A stretch of DNA of 7,471 bases from the NCBI GenBank assembly GCA_002315475.1, contig DCGI01000060.1, positions 6,726 to 14,196 of the forward strand. The letters are read 5' to 3'. Origin of the DNA: Christensenella sp. UBA1782 (lineage in GTDB: Bacteria > Bacillota > Clostridia > Christensenellales > DTU072). How positions within the stretch are numbered: position 1 is the stretch's first letter; each line of letters starts with the position of its first letter. Below, piece after piece: positions 1 through 5,990 of the stretch. A model generated the notes under the pieces. That model saw only the letters and a program-made list of their open reading frames with translations, was not told where the DNA came from and ran no database searches. A program made the position numbers and the translations under genes.

Positions 1-54
1 GAGTGTCTTTCTTCCAAAAGGGTTCCTTCCCCGAGTGCCCTAAAAACAATAGTG

Positions 55-423
55 CTATAATATGTTTTCGATACTGATTTGGTAGGTTTCTCGGAGACGG
101 TGGCAGTAGGAATGCAGGCGGTCGAGGAAGGCGGAAGCGGACTTATAGTCCTCGCACCGCACTGCGCCGACGAGTTCGCCGTAGGTATAGGAGAGGTCGT
201 TGAGGATTTGCACCGAAACGGTTAATTCGAGAAAACGGCTGCGTTTTTCCCACCACGATTGCAGGGCGAGGACTTCGTCCAAGGAGTATTCCTCTTGACG
301 TTCGATATAGGTTACGGCTTCGTCGAAGTGTAGAAAGGTGTTTTTTATGAGTAGGTGTTCTCCGACGCAGATGAAGGTTAAAAAGAGGACGGACAGGATA
401 AGAAGGGTTATTTTGAATTTCAT
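55..423 (-). CDS. DUF4363 family membrane-anchored protein
   Basis: This is a small protein of 122 residues with no known enzymatic role. It opens with a basic tip (MKFK) and one hydrophobic segment at about residues 5-20, best read as a signal anchor or single membrane helix. The remaining ~95 residues are helical and charged (for example ERQEEYSLDEV and WWEKRSRFLEL), and probably lie outside the membrane on the extracytoplasmic side. The size, the N-terminal anchor and the helical WWEKR region fit the DUF4363 family, which in clostridia often sits beside a DUF421 gene; the family name is recalled, not searched. The ATG overlaps by four bases (ATGA) with the stop that ends the shifted tail of the upstream DUF421 gene, which suggests translational coupling. 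The function is unknown. The stop is at 55-57, and the 54 bases beyond it are too short to judge. Confidence 0.75.
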   Translation of the reverse strand: MKFKITLLILSVLFLTFICVGEHLLIKNTFLHFDEAVTYIERQEEYSLDEVLALQSWWEKRSRFLELTVSVQILNDLSYTYGELVGAVRCEDYKSASAFLDRLHSYCHRLRETYQISIENIL

Positions 424-520
424 AAAGAAGCCTCACAGGTAAAGTATTTTTTTCCTTTCGGTTGCACGAAGACGGAACCGGAATCGACGCTGAGGAGCAG
501 TACGTCTTTTTCTTTTAAGT
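420..520 (-). other. Out-of-frame C-terminal tail of the DUF421 gene
   Basis: Read in the -1 frame from position 520 of the minus strand, 33 codons starting HLKEKDVLLLSVDSGSVFVQ run to a TGA at 422-420. DUF421 proteins typically end with a stretch of this kind, in which a hydrophobic strand (VLLLSVDS) is followed by a glycine or aspartate turn and another strand (SVFVQ). Joined to residue 187 of the upstream frame it gives a 220-residue protein of normal family length. The TGA overlaps the DUF4363 ATG, as expected of a native gene end. The tail is not an independent gene, since it has no start codon of its own near this point. Confidence 0.75.
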
Positions 521-1081
521 GTTTTTTTGCAAAAAAGCAAGCAACTTTTGTTTGTCGATAGAAAGGGAAGACGCATTGTCGTTCAAGAATTTTCCTTCCA
601 CGATAATGGTCATGGGGACGGAAGACGGTGGGACGGCGGTATCGTTTTTCATAACGGATAGTTTGCCGTTGGTTTCGATTATGCCGAAAGAAATCTCGGG
701 AATGGAAAAATAGCCTTGTTGACGAATGAGTTCCAAAAGGTCGTTGATACTGATGTTCAGTTTTTTGCAACATTCATAATTGATACCGTCGCCGTCGATG
801 ACGATAAAGGGCTTTCCGTTTAGGAATTTTCGGAAGCGGATGGATTTCACCGAGAATAACGTTATTAAATAATGTATAACAAATAGCGCAACGATGGGTA
901 CTACGCCGTAAAGAATGGGCACGGAAACGTCTTGCAACGGTAAACAAGCCAAATCGGCTACCGCAAGGGTAATGACGAATTCGTACGGTTGCAATTCTCC
1001 GATGGTTCTTTTTCCCATTAAACGGATACCGAAGATGAGTAAGACGAAAATAAGAAAGGTTCTGATGAGTACGGTCAACAT
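515..1081 (-). CDS. DUF421 (YetF-like) membrane protein, early stop by frameshift
   Basis: This is an integral membrane protein of the DUF421/YetF family, 188 residues as written; full-length relatives are about 220-230. The N-terminal third carries three hydrophobic segments (about residues 3-20, 35-50 and 57-78) with the family signature RLMGKRTIGELQPYE at 20-34. The cytoplasmic domain shows the usual LNGKPFIVIDGDG (87-99) and QGYFSIPEISFGIIETNGK (122-140). The start is secure because the family begins right at the first helix, yet no ribosome binding site precedes this ATG. The frame ends at ...LQKNT just after seven A. A tail that fits the family continues in the -1 frame down to 420, so the natural product is probably 220 residues. 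The biochemical role of the family is not established; roles in the cell envelope or spores have been suggested. It probably forms an operon with the DUF4363 gene. I am confident of the family and unsure whether the shift is real. Confidence 0.82.
   Translation of the reverse strand: MLTVLIRTFLIFVLLIFGIRLMGKRTIGELQPYEFVITLAVADLACLPLQDVSVPILYGVVPIVALFVIHYLITLFSVKSIRFRKFLNGKPFIVIDGDGINYECCKKLNISINDLLELIRQQGYFSIPEISFGIIETNGKLSVMKNDTAVPPSSVPMTIIVEGKFLNDNASSLSIDKQKLLAFLQKNT
521..527 (-). other. Frameshift point, A AAA AAC heptamer
   Basis: On the minus strand the DUF421 frame reads caA AAA AAC act taa. A -1 slip on this heptamer, or one additional A in the run of seven A (522-528), connects the body of the gene to its tail. 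The heptamer has the X XXY YYZ form of programmed -1 slippery sites. Only weak secondary structure follows (CGGTT and AACCG, 12 bases apart), and no upstream Shine-Dalgarno-like stimulator is evident. A one-base indel, biological or from sequencing, is the simpler explanation. Confidence 0.6.
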
Positions 1082-1091
1082 ATTGTATAGA

Positions 1092-1141
1092 TTGTGAAAA
1101 AAAAGTGTTTCTATTCGGTTATACGACTTGAATTTTCACAA
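1092..1141. promoter_or_regulatory. Widely spaced inverted repeat, candidate rha operator
   Basis: TTGTGAAAA (1092-1100) and its exact reverse complement TTTTCACAA (1133-1141) are separated by 32 bases. Their centres are 41 bases apart, close to four turns of DNA. The right arm lies inside the spacer of the rhaB promoter and the left arm lies 11 bases from the DUF421 start. This arrangement suits a dimeric or looping repressor that would block the rhamnose promoter and perhaps touch the divergent gene. No regulator gene is in the window, so the binding protein is unknown. Confidence 0.45.
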
Positions 1142-1155
1142 AAATATGGTACAAT
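1128..1155 (+). promoter_or_regulatory. Promoter of the rhaBAD operon
   Basis: A sigma-A-like promoter is visible: TTGAAT (1128-1133), a 16-base spacer, then TACAAT (1150-1155) preceded by TGG, which makes an extended -10. The predicted start of transcription is about 1161-1163, at the rhaB ATG itself, which implies a leaderless or nearly leaderless mRNA. The AAGGG at 1156-1160 is only one base from the ATG and too near to serve as a normal ribosome binding site. Confidence 0.55.
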
Positions 1156-1161
1156 AAGGGT

Positions 1162-2457
1162 ATGGAAAAAAAGTATTATTTAGCTATCGACATCGGTGCT
1201 TCCAGCGGAAGACATATCGTCGGATGGGCAGAAGACGGCATACAAACGGAAGAGGTCTACCGCTTCCCGAATTTCGTCGACCGCGTCGGTAAAAATCTGT
1301 ATTGGGACACCGAAAGACTTTTCGGAGAAATCGTAGAGGGTATTCGCATCGCTCTGCAAAAATTCCCGAAAATCGAAAGCCTCGCCATCGATACCTGGGG
1401 GGTGGATTACGTTCTCCTTGACGAAAAAGGAAACGAGATTCTGCCATGCCACGCTTATCGGGACGGCAGAACGGAAGACGTCGTCGAAAAGGTGCATACG
1501 TTGATGCCGCCGGAAGAATTATATAAACGGACGGGGATACAGTTCCAACCGTTCAATACCATATACCAGTTGTTTTGTGACAAACTTTCGGGAAAACTGC
1601 AAAAAGCGAGTGCCTTTTTGATGATGCCGGAATATTTTTCGTATAAACTGACGGGTGTGCGGAAAAAAGAATATACCAACGCCTCTACGACGGGACTCCT
1701 CGATGCCGAGAAAAAAGTATTCGACGAAAGTATCGTAAACGCTTTGGGATTCCCGAAATCCTTGTTTTCCGACCTGTGTCAAGCGGGCGAGAAAGTCGGC
1801 GACTTGACCGAAGAAATTCAAAAAAAGGTAGGCGGCAATATCCCCGTCGTATTTTGCCCTTCCCACGATACGGCGAGTGCCTTCGAGGCGATTAGCGTAG
1901 CCGACGACGTAGCCATACTGTCCAGCGGGACGTGGTCGCTTTTCGGTGCCAAACTCGAAAAAGCCGTCTGTTCCCCCGAAGGAAAGCGGTCGAACTTTAC
2001 CAACGAAGGCGGAGTAGGTTATATCCGCTTTTTGAAAAACATCATGGGACTTTGGATTATCGGAGAACTGCGAAAAGAATTCGATACGGACTACGCAACA
2101 ATGGTTGACGAGGGACGTATAAGCGGCTACGAAGAAATCTTCGACGTCAACGATGCTTCTTTGCTCGCCCCCGAGAAAATGAGCGAAGCCGTCTTAAAAC
2201 TGCTCGGAAAAGAAAGCCTGACGAGGGGAGAACTTTTTTCGTCGGTTTATCATAGCCTCGCTTATAGCTATAAAGTCGCTTTGGAAGAATTGGAAAGGGT
2301 AACGAAGAAACGGTTTTCTTCCGTTTGTATCGTGGGAGGCGGGGCAAAAAACCGCTATTTGAACGAGCTGACCGAAAGATATACGCAACGAAAAGTAATC
2401 GCTTTGCCGATAGAAGCAACCGCAATCGGCAATATAAAATCACAGATAAAGGGGTAA
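1162..2457 (+). CDS. rhaB: Rhamnulokinase, C-terminally short
   Basis: This enzyme is an ATP-dependent kinase of the FGGY family (two actin-like domains, cytoplasmic) that converts L-rhamnulose to L-rhamnulose 1-phosphate. The N-terminal domain shows the phosphate-binding LAIDIGASSGR (7-17), DTWGVDYVLLD (77-87), YRDGRT (99-104), FNTIYQL (131-137) and YTNASTTGLLD (171-181). The second domain has SHDTASAF (234-241) with D236 matching the catalytic base, SSGTWSLFG (254-262), FTNEGGVGYIRFLKNIMGLW (279-298) and the adenosine-site VGGGAKNRYL (391-400). The start is fixed because the fold begins at residue 5. Relatives are usually about 470-490 residues, whereas this protein stops at 431, six residues after the conserved EATAIGNI; the last helix and tail are missing and not found in the other frames just downstream. 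The stop overlaps the rhaA ribosome binding region, three bases before the rhaA ATG. It is the first gene of the operon. The assignment is very firm; whether the short form is active is unclear. Confidence 0.95.
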   Translation: MEKKYYLAIDIGASSGRHIVGWAEDGIQTEEVYRFPNFVDRVGKNLYWDTERLFGEIVEGIRIALQKFPKIESLAIDTWGVDYVLLDEKGNEILPCHAYRDGRTEDVVEKVHTLMPPEELYKRTGIQFQPFNTIYQLFCDKLSGKLQKASAFLMMPEYFSYKLTGVRKKEYTNASTTGLLDAEKKVFDESIVNALGFPKSLFSDLCQAGEKVGDLTEEIQKKVGGNIPVVFCPSHDTASAFEAISVADDVAILSSGTWSLFGAKLEKAVCSPEGKRSNFTNEGGVGYIRFLKNIMGLWIIGELRKEFDTDYATMVDEGRISGYEEIFDVNDASLLAPEKMSEAVLKLLGKESLTRGELFSSVYHSLAYSYKVALEELERVTKKRFSSVCIVGGGAKNRYLNELTERYTQRKVIALPIEATAIGNIKSQIKG

Positions 2458-2460
2458 ATT

Positions 2461-3690
2461 ATGGACTACAAGCAAGCAAAACAAGACTATCAAAAATGGG
2501 GCGTCGATACCGAAGCCGCTTTAGAAAAATTGCAGAAAGTACCCGTTTCTTTGCATTGTTGGCAAGGGGACGACGTGCAAGGATTTTTGAATAAATCCGC
2601 ACTTTCGGGGGGTATTCAGACGACGGGAAATTACTTCGGAAAAGCGAGAAATTTCGAAGAATTGACCAAGGATTTAGAACTGGCTTTTTCGCTGATTCCC
2701 GGAGAAAAAAGGGTGGCGCTTCACGCCATTTATGCGGTGTGCGATGAGCCCGTTGCGTTGGATGAACTGACTGTCAAGCACTTTGAAAAGTGGCTTTTGT
2801 GGGGTGAAAAAAATAACGTTAAATTCGATTTTAATCCTACGTTGTTTTCTCATCCGATGGTAAAAGACGGTTTGACGCTTTCTTCTCCCGACGACGAAGT
2901 GCGAGCCTTTTGGGTGCGTCACGTTCGTGCGTGCAGAAAGATCGCCTCCGAAATCGGACGCCGTCAAAACAGTCCGTGCTTAAATAATATTTGGATACCG
3001 GACGGCTTTAAGGACGTCCCCGCCGACCGACTTTCTCCACGCCTTCGCTTAAAAGACAGTTTGGACAAGATTTTTACGGATAGGTACCCGAAAGAGTATC
3101 TTTTGGATGCCGTAGAAAGCAAAGTGTTTGGTATCGGTGTGGAAAGCTATACCGTAGGCAGTAGCGAATTCTATATGAATTATGCCGCTAAAAACGATAT
3201 TTTGTGTTTGCTCGATAACGGACACTATCACCCGACCGAAGTGGTTTCCGATAAGATACCTTCTATGCTTGCTTTCTACGATAAAGTCGCTTTGCACGTC
3301 ACCAGGGGCGTCCGTTGGGACAGCGACCACGTCGTGCTTTTGGAAGACGAATTAAAAGAAATCGCCAAAGAAATCGTCCGGAACGACGCCCTCGACAGAG
3401 TGCTTATCGGATTGGATTATTTCGATGCTTCCGTCAACAGAATCGGGGCGTGGGTTATCGGGGACAGAAACATGTACAAAGCCCTTTTGTACGCCCTTTT
3501 ACAGCCGAATGAAAGACTGAAAAAATGGCAAGACGAAGGCAATTTCAGTCGCTTAATGTATGAAAACGAAATGATGAAAACGATGCCTTTCGGAGCGGTT
3601 TGGGAAGAATTTTTGAAGCGTCAAAATCTGCCGTCCGACTGGTTTCCCATCATTGAAAAATACGAACGGGAGGTTTTATCTTTACGATGA
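2461..3690 (+). CDS. rhaA: L-rhamnose isomerase
   Basis: This cytoplasmic metal-dependent isomerase (TIM barrel) converts L-rhamnose to L-rhamnulose, the first step of the pathway. It has 409 residues against about 418 in E. coli and is collinear with that enzyme throughout. Landmarks are VSLHCWQGDDVQGF (29-42), GGIQTTGNYFGKARN (50-64), DFNPTLFSHP (123-132), NIWIPDG (176-182), DAVESKVFGIGVESYTVGS (216-234), DNGHYHPTEV (252-261) and RWDSDHVVLLED (285-296). The metal ligands I recall for E. coli (E234, D267, H294, D302, D304, D334) map at a constant offset of 15 to E219, D252, H279, D287, D289 and D319, so both metal sites look intact. L43 stands where E. coli has glutamate. A strong ribosome binding site AAAGGGG (2448-2454) lies six bases before the ATG. 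The gene lies 3 bases after the rhaB stop and overlaps rhaD by four bases (ATGA), so the three are co-transcribed. Confidence 0.97.
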   Translation: MDYKQAKQDYQKWGVDTEAALEKLQKVPVSLHCWQGDDVQGFLNKSALSGGIQTTGNYFGKARNFEELTKDLELAFSLIPGEKRVALHAIYAVCDEPVALDELTVKHFEKWLLWGEKNNVKFDFNPTLFSHPMVKDGLTLSSPDDEVRAFWVRHVRACRKIASEIGRRQNSPCLNNIWIPDGFKDVPADRLSPRLRLKDSLDKIFTDRYPKEYLLDAVESKVFGIGVESYTVGSSEFYMNYAAKNDILCLLDNGHYHPTEVVSDKIPSMLAFYDKVALHVTRGVRWDSDHVVLLEDELKEIAKEIVRNDALDRVLIGLDYFDASVNRIGAWVIGDRNMYKALLYALLQPNERLKKWQDEGNFSRLMYENEMMKTMPFGAVWEEFLKRQNLPSDWFPIIEKYEREVLSLR

Positions 3691-4496
3691 AAAACATTTT
3701 GGAAGCTCCTTTTTTACGGGAGATTTGTAAGACGGCAAGCAACATGTACCGTCAAGGCTGGGACGAGAGAAACGGCGGTAATATTTCCGTCCGCTTGGAC
3801 GAAGAACAACTGACGCCCTATTTGGACGTAAAAAACGTACTGCGTACCATACCGACAAAATTCGATGCCGAGAAAATAGCAGGACAATACTATTTGGTGA
3901 CGGGTACGGGAAAGTATTTTAAGAACGTGGAAGACGATCCCGAAACCAATCTCGGCATTTTTCGTATTTCGGCAGACGGAACGGAAGCCGAATTGCTTTG
4001 GGGGTATAAGGACGGCGGTCGCTTTACCAGTGAGCTCCCCGCACACTTGATGAGCCATATCGTCCGTCAGAGTATCGATCCGACAAGCCGCGTCATTATG
4101 CACACGCACCCGACCTATACCATCGCCATGAACGCCGTTTGTCCCCTCGACGAGGACGAGTTCACCCATCGCTTGTGGCAAACCAATACCGAAGCCATCG
4201 TCGTCTTTCCCGAAGGCGTGGGCGTCTTGCCCTGGATGGTCTGCGGCACCAACGAAATCGGTATCGCCACCGCCGAAAAAATGAAGGAATACCGCATTGT
4301 CCTTTGGACGAATCACGGTATCTACGGTGCGGGAAAGGATTTGGATGAAGCGTTCGGCTTAATCGAAACGGTGGAAAAAACCGCACAAATCTATATGCTT
4401 ACCTTTGGAAAAGTGCAGAACGTCATACCCGACAGCGGTTTGAAAGCCCTTGCCGAATGGTTCCGCATCACCCCGAAGAAAGGGATACTGCAATAA
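3687..4496 (+). CDS. rhaD: Rhamnulose-1-phosphate aldolase
   Basis: This class II (zinc) aldolase cleaves L-rhamnulose 1-phosphate to dihydroxyacetone phosphate and L-lactaldehyde, the last step of the operon's pathway. It has 269 residues (E. coli 274). Visible motifs are GWDERNGGNISVRL (24-37, phosphate-binding loop), VTGTGKYF (71-78), the SELPAH segment (115-120) with E116 as the likely catalytic acid/base, MHTHPTYTIAMN (138-149) with zinc ligands H139 and H141, and LWTNHGIYGAG (206-216) with the third ligand H210. All positions agree with the E. coli residues E117, H141, H143 and H212. The ATG overlaps the rhaA stop (ATGA), and GGGAGG (3668-3673) lies 13 bases upstream, a long spacing that favours translational coupling. 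It is the last operon gene; a hairpin follows within 30 bases. The L-lactaldehyde would need a reductase or dehydrogenase, and none is in the window. Confidence 0.97.
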   Translation: MKNILEAPFLREICKTASNMYRQGWDERNGGNISVRLDEEQLTPYLDVKNVLRTIPTKFDAEKIAGQYYLVTGTGKYFKNVEDDPETNLGIFRISADGTEAELLWGYKDGGRFTSELPAHLMSHIVRQSIDPTSRVIMHTHPTYTIAMNAVCPLDEDEFTHRLWQTNTEAIVVFPEGVGVLPWMVCGTNEIGIATAEKMKEYRIVLWTNHGIYGAGKDLDEAFGLIETVEKTAQIYMLTFGKVQNVIPDSGLKALAEWFRITPKKGILQ

Positions 4497-4516
4497 AAAC
4501 AAATATCACGTTCCAT

Positions 4517-4544
4517 AAAAAAACGCTCCGAAAAACGGAGCGTT
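4517..4544. terminator. Hairpin behind rhaD, possible bidirectional terminator
   Basis: A perfect 9-base-pair stem (AACGCTCCG at 4522-4530, CGGAGCGTT at 4536-4544) encloses a loop of five A. On the plus strand the stem is followed by AAATTAGGG, so the U tract is poor. On the minus strand it is followed by a run of T made by the A tract at 4517-4521, so the better terminator points leftward. It most likely marks the end of the rha operon and may insulate it from leftward transcription. Confidence 0.65.
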
Positions 4545-4586
4545 AAATTAGGGATTATTCCAATTAGACTTCTAAAGGCGAAAGAA

Positions 4587-4626
4587 AACCTCATCCAAGA
4601 GTTAGTATCTCAAGGGTGAGTTTTTT
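4587..4626 (+). terminator. Second intrinsic terminator, plus strand
   Basis: CTCATCC (4590-4596) pairs with GGGTGAG (4614-4620), including one G-U pair. Inside it, GAG (4599-4601) pairs with CTC (4609-4611) across a symmetric AA/AA internal loop. Six T follow directly (4621-4626), the form of a rho-independent terminator. It would stop read-through from the rha operon before the restriction-modification cassette, and could be the original terminator of a gene lost at the junction. Confidence 0.55.
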
Positions 4627-4634
4627 GATTATTG

Positions 4635-4748
4635 ATGAATACTCAAGAGATCGTCTATAATGATTTGGACATACAAATAAGTCAAAGAGGACTGCTGTCA
4701 AAATCGATGTTTGCTTTTCTTTCCCCTGATAGTAAAAGACAAGTTTGA
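4635..4748 (+). CDS. Possible small ORF, 37 codons, at the composition junction
   Basis: An ATG at 4635 opens 37 codons (MNTQEIVYNDL at the start, FAFLSPDSKRQV at the end) closing with TGA at 4746-4748. The mixture of polar and hydrophobic residues looks protein-like and no family is recognised. The only SD-like stretch, AAGGGTGAG at 4612-4620, belongs to the terminator hairpin and is 14 bases from the ATG, which argues against efficient translation. A TATAAT at 4656-4661, with TTGATG 18 bases upstream, lies inside it. It may be a degraded fragment of a gene interrupted by the insertion of the cassette, or chance. Confidence 0.25.
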   Translation: MNTQEIVYNDLDIQISQRGLLSKSMFAFLSPDSKRQV

Positions 4749-4778
4749 GAAGTCGACAAATATAGGAAGGGAAAACTT

Positions 4779-4818
4779 TTGCGATTCGCTAGAAATTTGC
4801 TATAACATGTGCTATAAT
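4779..4818 (+). promoter_or_regulatory. Promoter region of the restriction-modification cassette
   Basis: Two extended -10 boxes lie 12 bases apart: TGCTATAAC (4798-4806) and TGCTATAAT (4810-4818). The first has TTGCGA (4779-4784) at a 16-base spacing as its -35. The second has no good -35 and would depend on the TGC extension. The -35 overlaps a short palindrome GCGA-T-TCGC (4781-4789), a reasonable position for an operator used by the HTH protein encoded downstream. Transcripts from the second box would start near 4825. The ribosome binding site GTGAGG (4834-4839) is seven bases before the ATG at 4847. Confidence 0.55.
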
Positions 4819-4846
4819 ATATGAAGTACAATCGTGAGGTTTAGCA

Positions 4847-5065
4847 ATGGATTATATTACAAAGATTATTTCTCTCAGAAAAAAACTTGCAGTATCACAA
4901 GAAGATTTGGCACACGAACTTGGTGTTTCTTTTGCAACTGTCAGTCGTTGGGAAACCGGGAAGAGTAAACCTAGCAAGCTAGCAGAGAAAGCTATTGACT
5001 TGTATTGTGAGAAACTAAAACTATTTGACAATGAAATGGAGGTTATAACTCATGAAAGCAGATAG
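4847..5065 (+). CDS. XRE-type HTH regulator, candidate controller protein
   Basis: This 72-residue DNA-binding protein is made almost entirely of one Cro/C1-type helix-turn-helix domain. IISLRKKLAVSQEDLAHELG covers helices 1-2, VSFATVSRWETGKSKPS is helix 3 with its turn, and KLAEKAIDLYC is the closing helix. Its size and position, first in the cassette and directly before a methyltransferase, match the controller (C) proteins of type II restriction-modification systems, which bind their own promoter and time expression of the nuclease. The VSFATVSRWE variant is also common in HTH proteins that merely accompany methyltransferases, so the controller role is inferred. The last 14 bases overlap the methyltransferase start in another frame, so the two are translated from one mRNA. 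The A/T-rich codon use matches the two genes that follow and differs from the rha genes. Confidence 0.85.
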   Translation: MDYITKIISLRKKLAVSQEDLAHELGVSFATVSRWETGKSKPSKLAEKAIDLYCEKLKLFDNEMEVITHESR

Positions 5066-5990
5066 AAACAAGACTATCGACATTTCTATTGAAAAGGGAA
5101 AACAATATTTAGATAAGTGTATTAGTGTCGTGGAGAAAAAGGATTTGACTGCAGTTCTGGATAAAACGATAATTGGAGATACTCTTCAGGTAATGCCATT
5201 ATTACCACATAATTTCGTTGATTTACTTATTGTAGATCCTCCCTACAATTTGGATAAAAACTTTAATGGGGCTAAATTCAAAAAAACATCAGATGAGCAA
5301 TATTATGAATATACAGATACTTGGGTTAAAACAGTCTTACCATTGTTGAAAGAAAACGCAACAATATATGTGTGCTGTGACTGGCAATCGAGTCCAGCCA
5401 TCGGCATGGTCTTAAAAAAGTATTTTCATATTCAAAACAGAATAACCTGGCAACGCGAAAAAGGCCGTGGTGCTCTTTCAAACTGGAAAAATGGCATGGA
5501 GGATATTTGGTTTGCAACAAACAGTAAATCATATACGTTTAATGTCGAAGATGTAAAGATTAGACGAAAGGTAATTGCGCCATACAAAGTTGATGGAAAA
5601 CCAAAAGACTGGGAAGAAACTGAAGACGGTAATTTTAGAAACACATATCCCTCTAATTTCTGGGATGATGTGTCAATTCCGTATTGGTCAATGCCTGAAA
5701 ACACTGCGCACCCAACACAAAAACCGGAGAAGCTACTTGCCAAATTAATTTTAGCAAGTTCCAATCCAGGTGATATTGTTTTTGATCCTTTTTTGGGTTC
5801 TGGTTCTACGTCTGTTACGGCAAAAAAACTAAACCGTCATTATGTTGGTATAGAGCAAAATGAACAGTATTGTGTTTGGGCGGAAAAGCGCCTTGAAATG
5901 GCAGATATAGACAAAGATATACAAGGTTACACAAATGGAGTTTTCTGGGAAAGAAATACTAATGCTCTTCAAAAAAAGAAAAATAGGTGA
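5052..5990 (+). CDS. Beta-class DNA methyltransferase, probably N6-adenine
   Basis: This S-adenosylmethionine-dependent DNA methyltransferase of 312 residues should protect host DNA against the nuclease encoded next. The catalytic motif IV VDPPYNL (61-67) comes first, a likely target-recognition region lies at about 135-212 with many aromatic and charged residues, HPTQKPEKLL (220-229, motif X) follows, and the SAM-binding motif I DPFLGSGST (245-253) with YVGIEQNEQY (264-273, motif II region) is near the C-terminus. The order IV - target region - X - I defines the beta class, to which M.HinfI, CcrM and M.RsrI belong. DPPY rather than SPPY favours N6-adenine over N4-cytosine. The recognition sequence cannot be read from the protein. 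GGAGG at 5038-5042 is well placed before the ATG, inside the end of the HTH gene. It is complete, with no missing motif. Confidence 0.93.
   Translation: MKADRNKTIDISIEKGKQYLDKCISVVEKKDLTAVLDKTIIGDTLQVMPLLPHNFVDLLIVDPPYNLDKNFNGAKFKKTSDEQYYEYTDTWVKTVLPLLKENATIYVCCDWQSSPAIGMVLKKYFHIQNRITWQREKGRGALSNWKNGMEDIWFATNSKSYTFNVEDVKIRRKVIAPYKVDGKPKDWEETEDGNFRNTYPSNFWDDVSIPYWSMPENTAHPTQKPEKLLAKLILASSNPGDIVFDPFLGSGSTSVTAKKLNRHYVGIEQNEQYCVWAEKRLEMADIDKDIQGYTNGVFWERNTNALQKKKNR

Noticed and set aside
53..61. TGCTATAAT on the plus strand, an extended -10 box near the left edge
   Set aside because: It has no -35 at the proper distance and would drive transcription antisense to DUF4363 with no gene to serve. 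It is probably chance, though it resembles the box at 4810-4818.
505..520. Strong stem-loop or pseudoknot to stimulate -1 slippage downstream of the A run
   Set aside because: Downstream of the heptamer only short pairings of four or five bases with long loops can be drawn, so programmed slippage cannot be asserted.
420..773. A 117-codon minus-strand frame taken as a separate gene
   Set aside because: Only its last 33 codons look like protein, and they complete DUF421. The upstream part is a shadow of the DUF421 frame, and its ATG is not a plausible start.
3714..4316. A 200-codon open frame on the minus strand
   Set aside because: It lies wholly opposite rhaD, whose catalytic residues are all conserved, and the translation shows no family features. 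It is a shadow of codon bias in rhaD.
4551..4619. Gene-like tail including LLKAKENLIQEL in the rhaD frame
   Set aside because: It has no start codon, directly follows the rhaD stop in the same frame and overlaps a terminator hairpin. It was mentioned as possible debris but not called as a gene.
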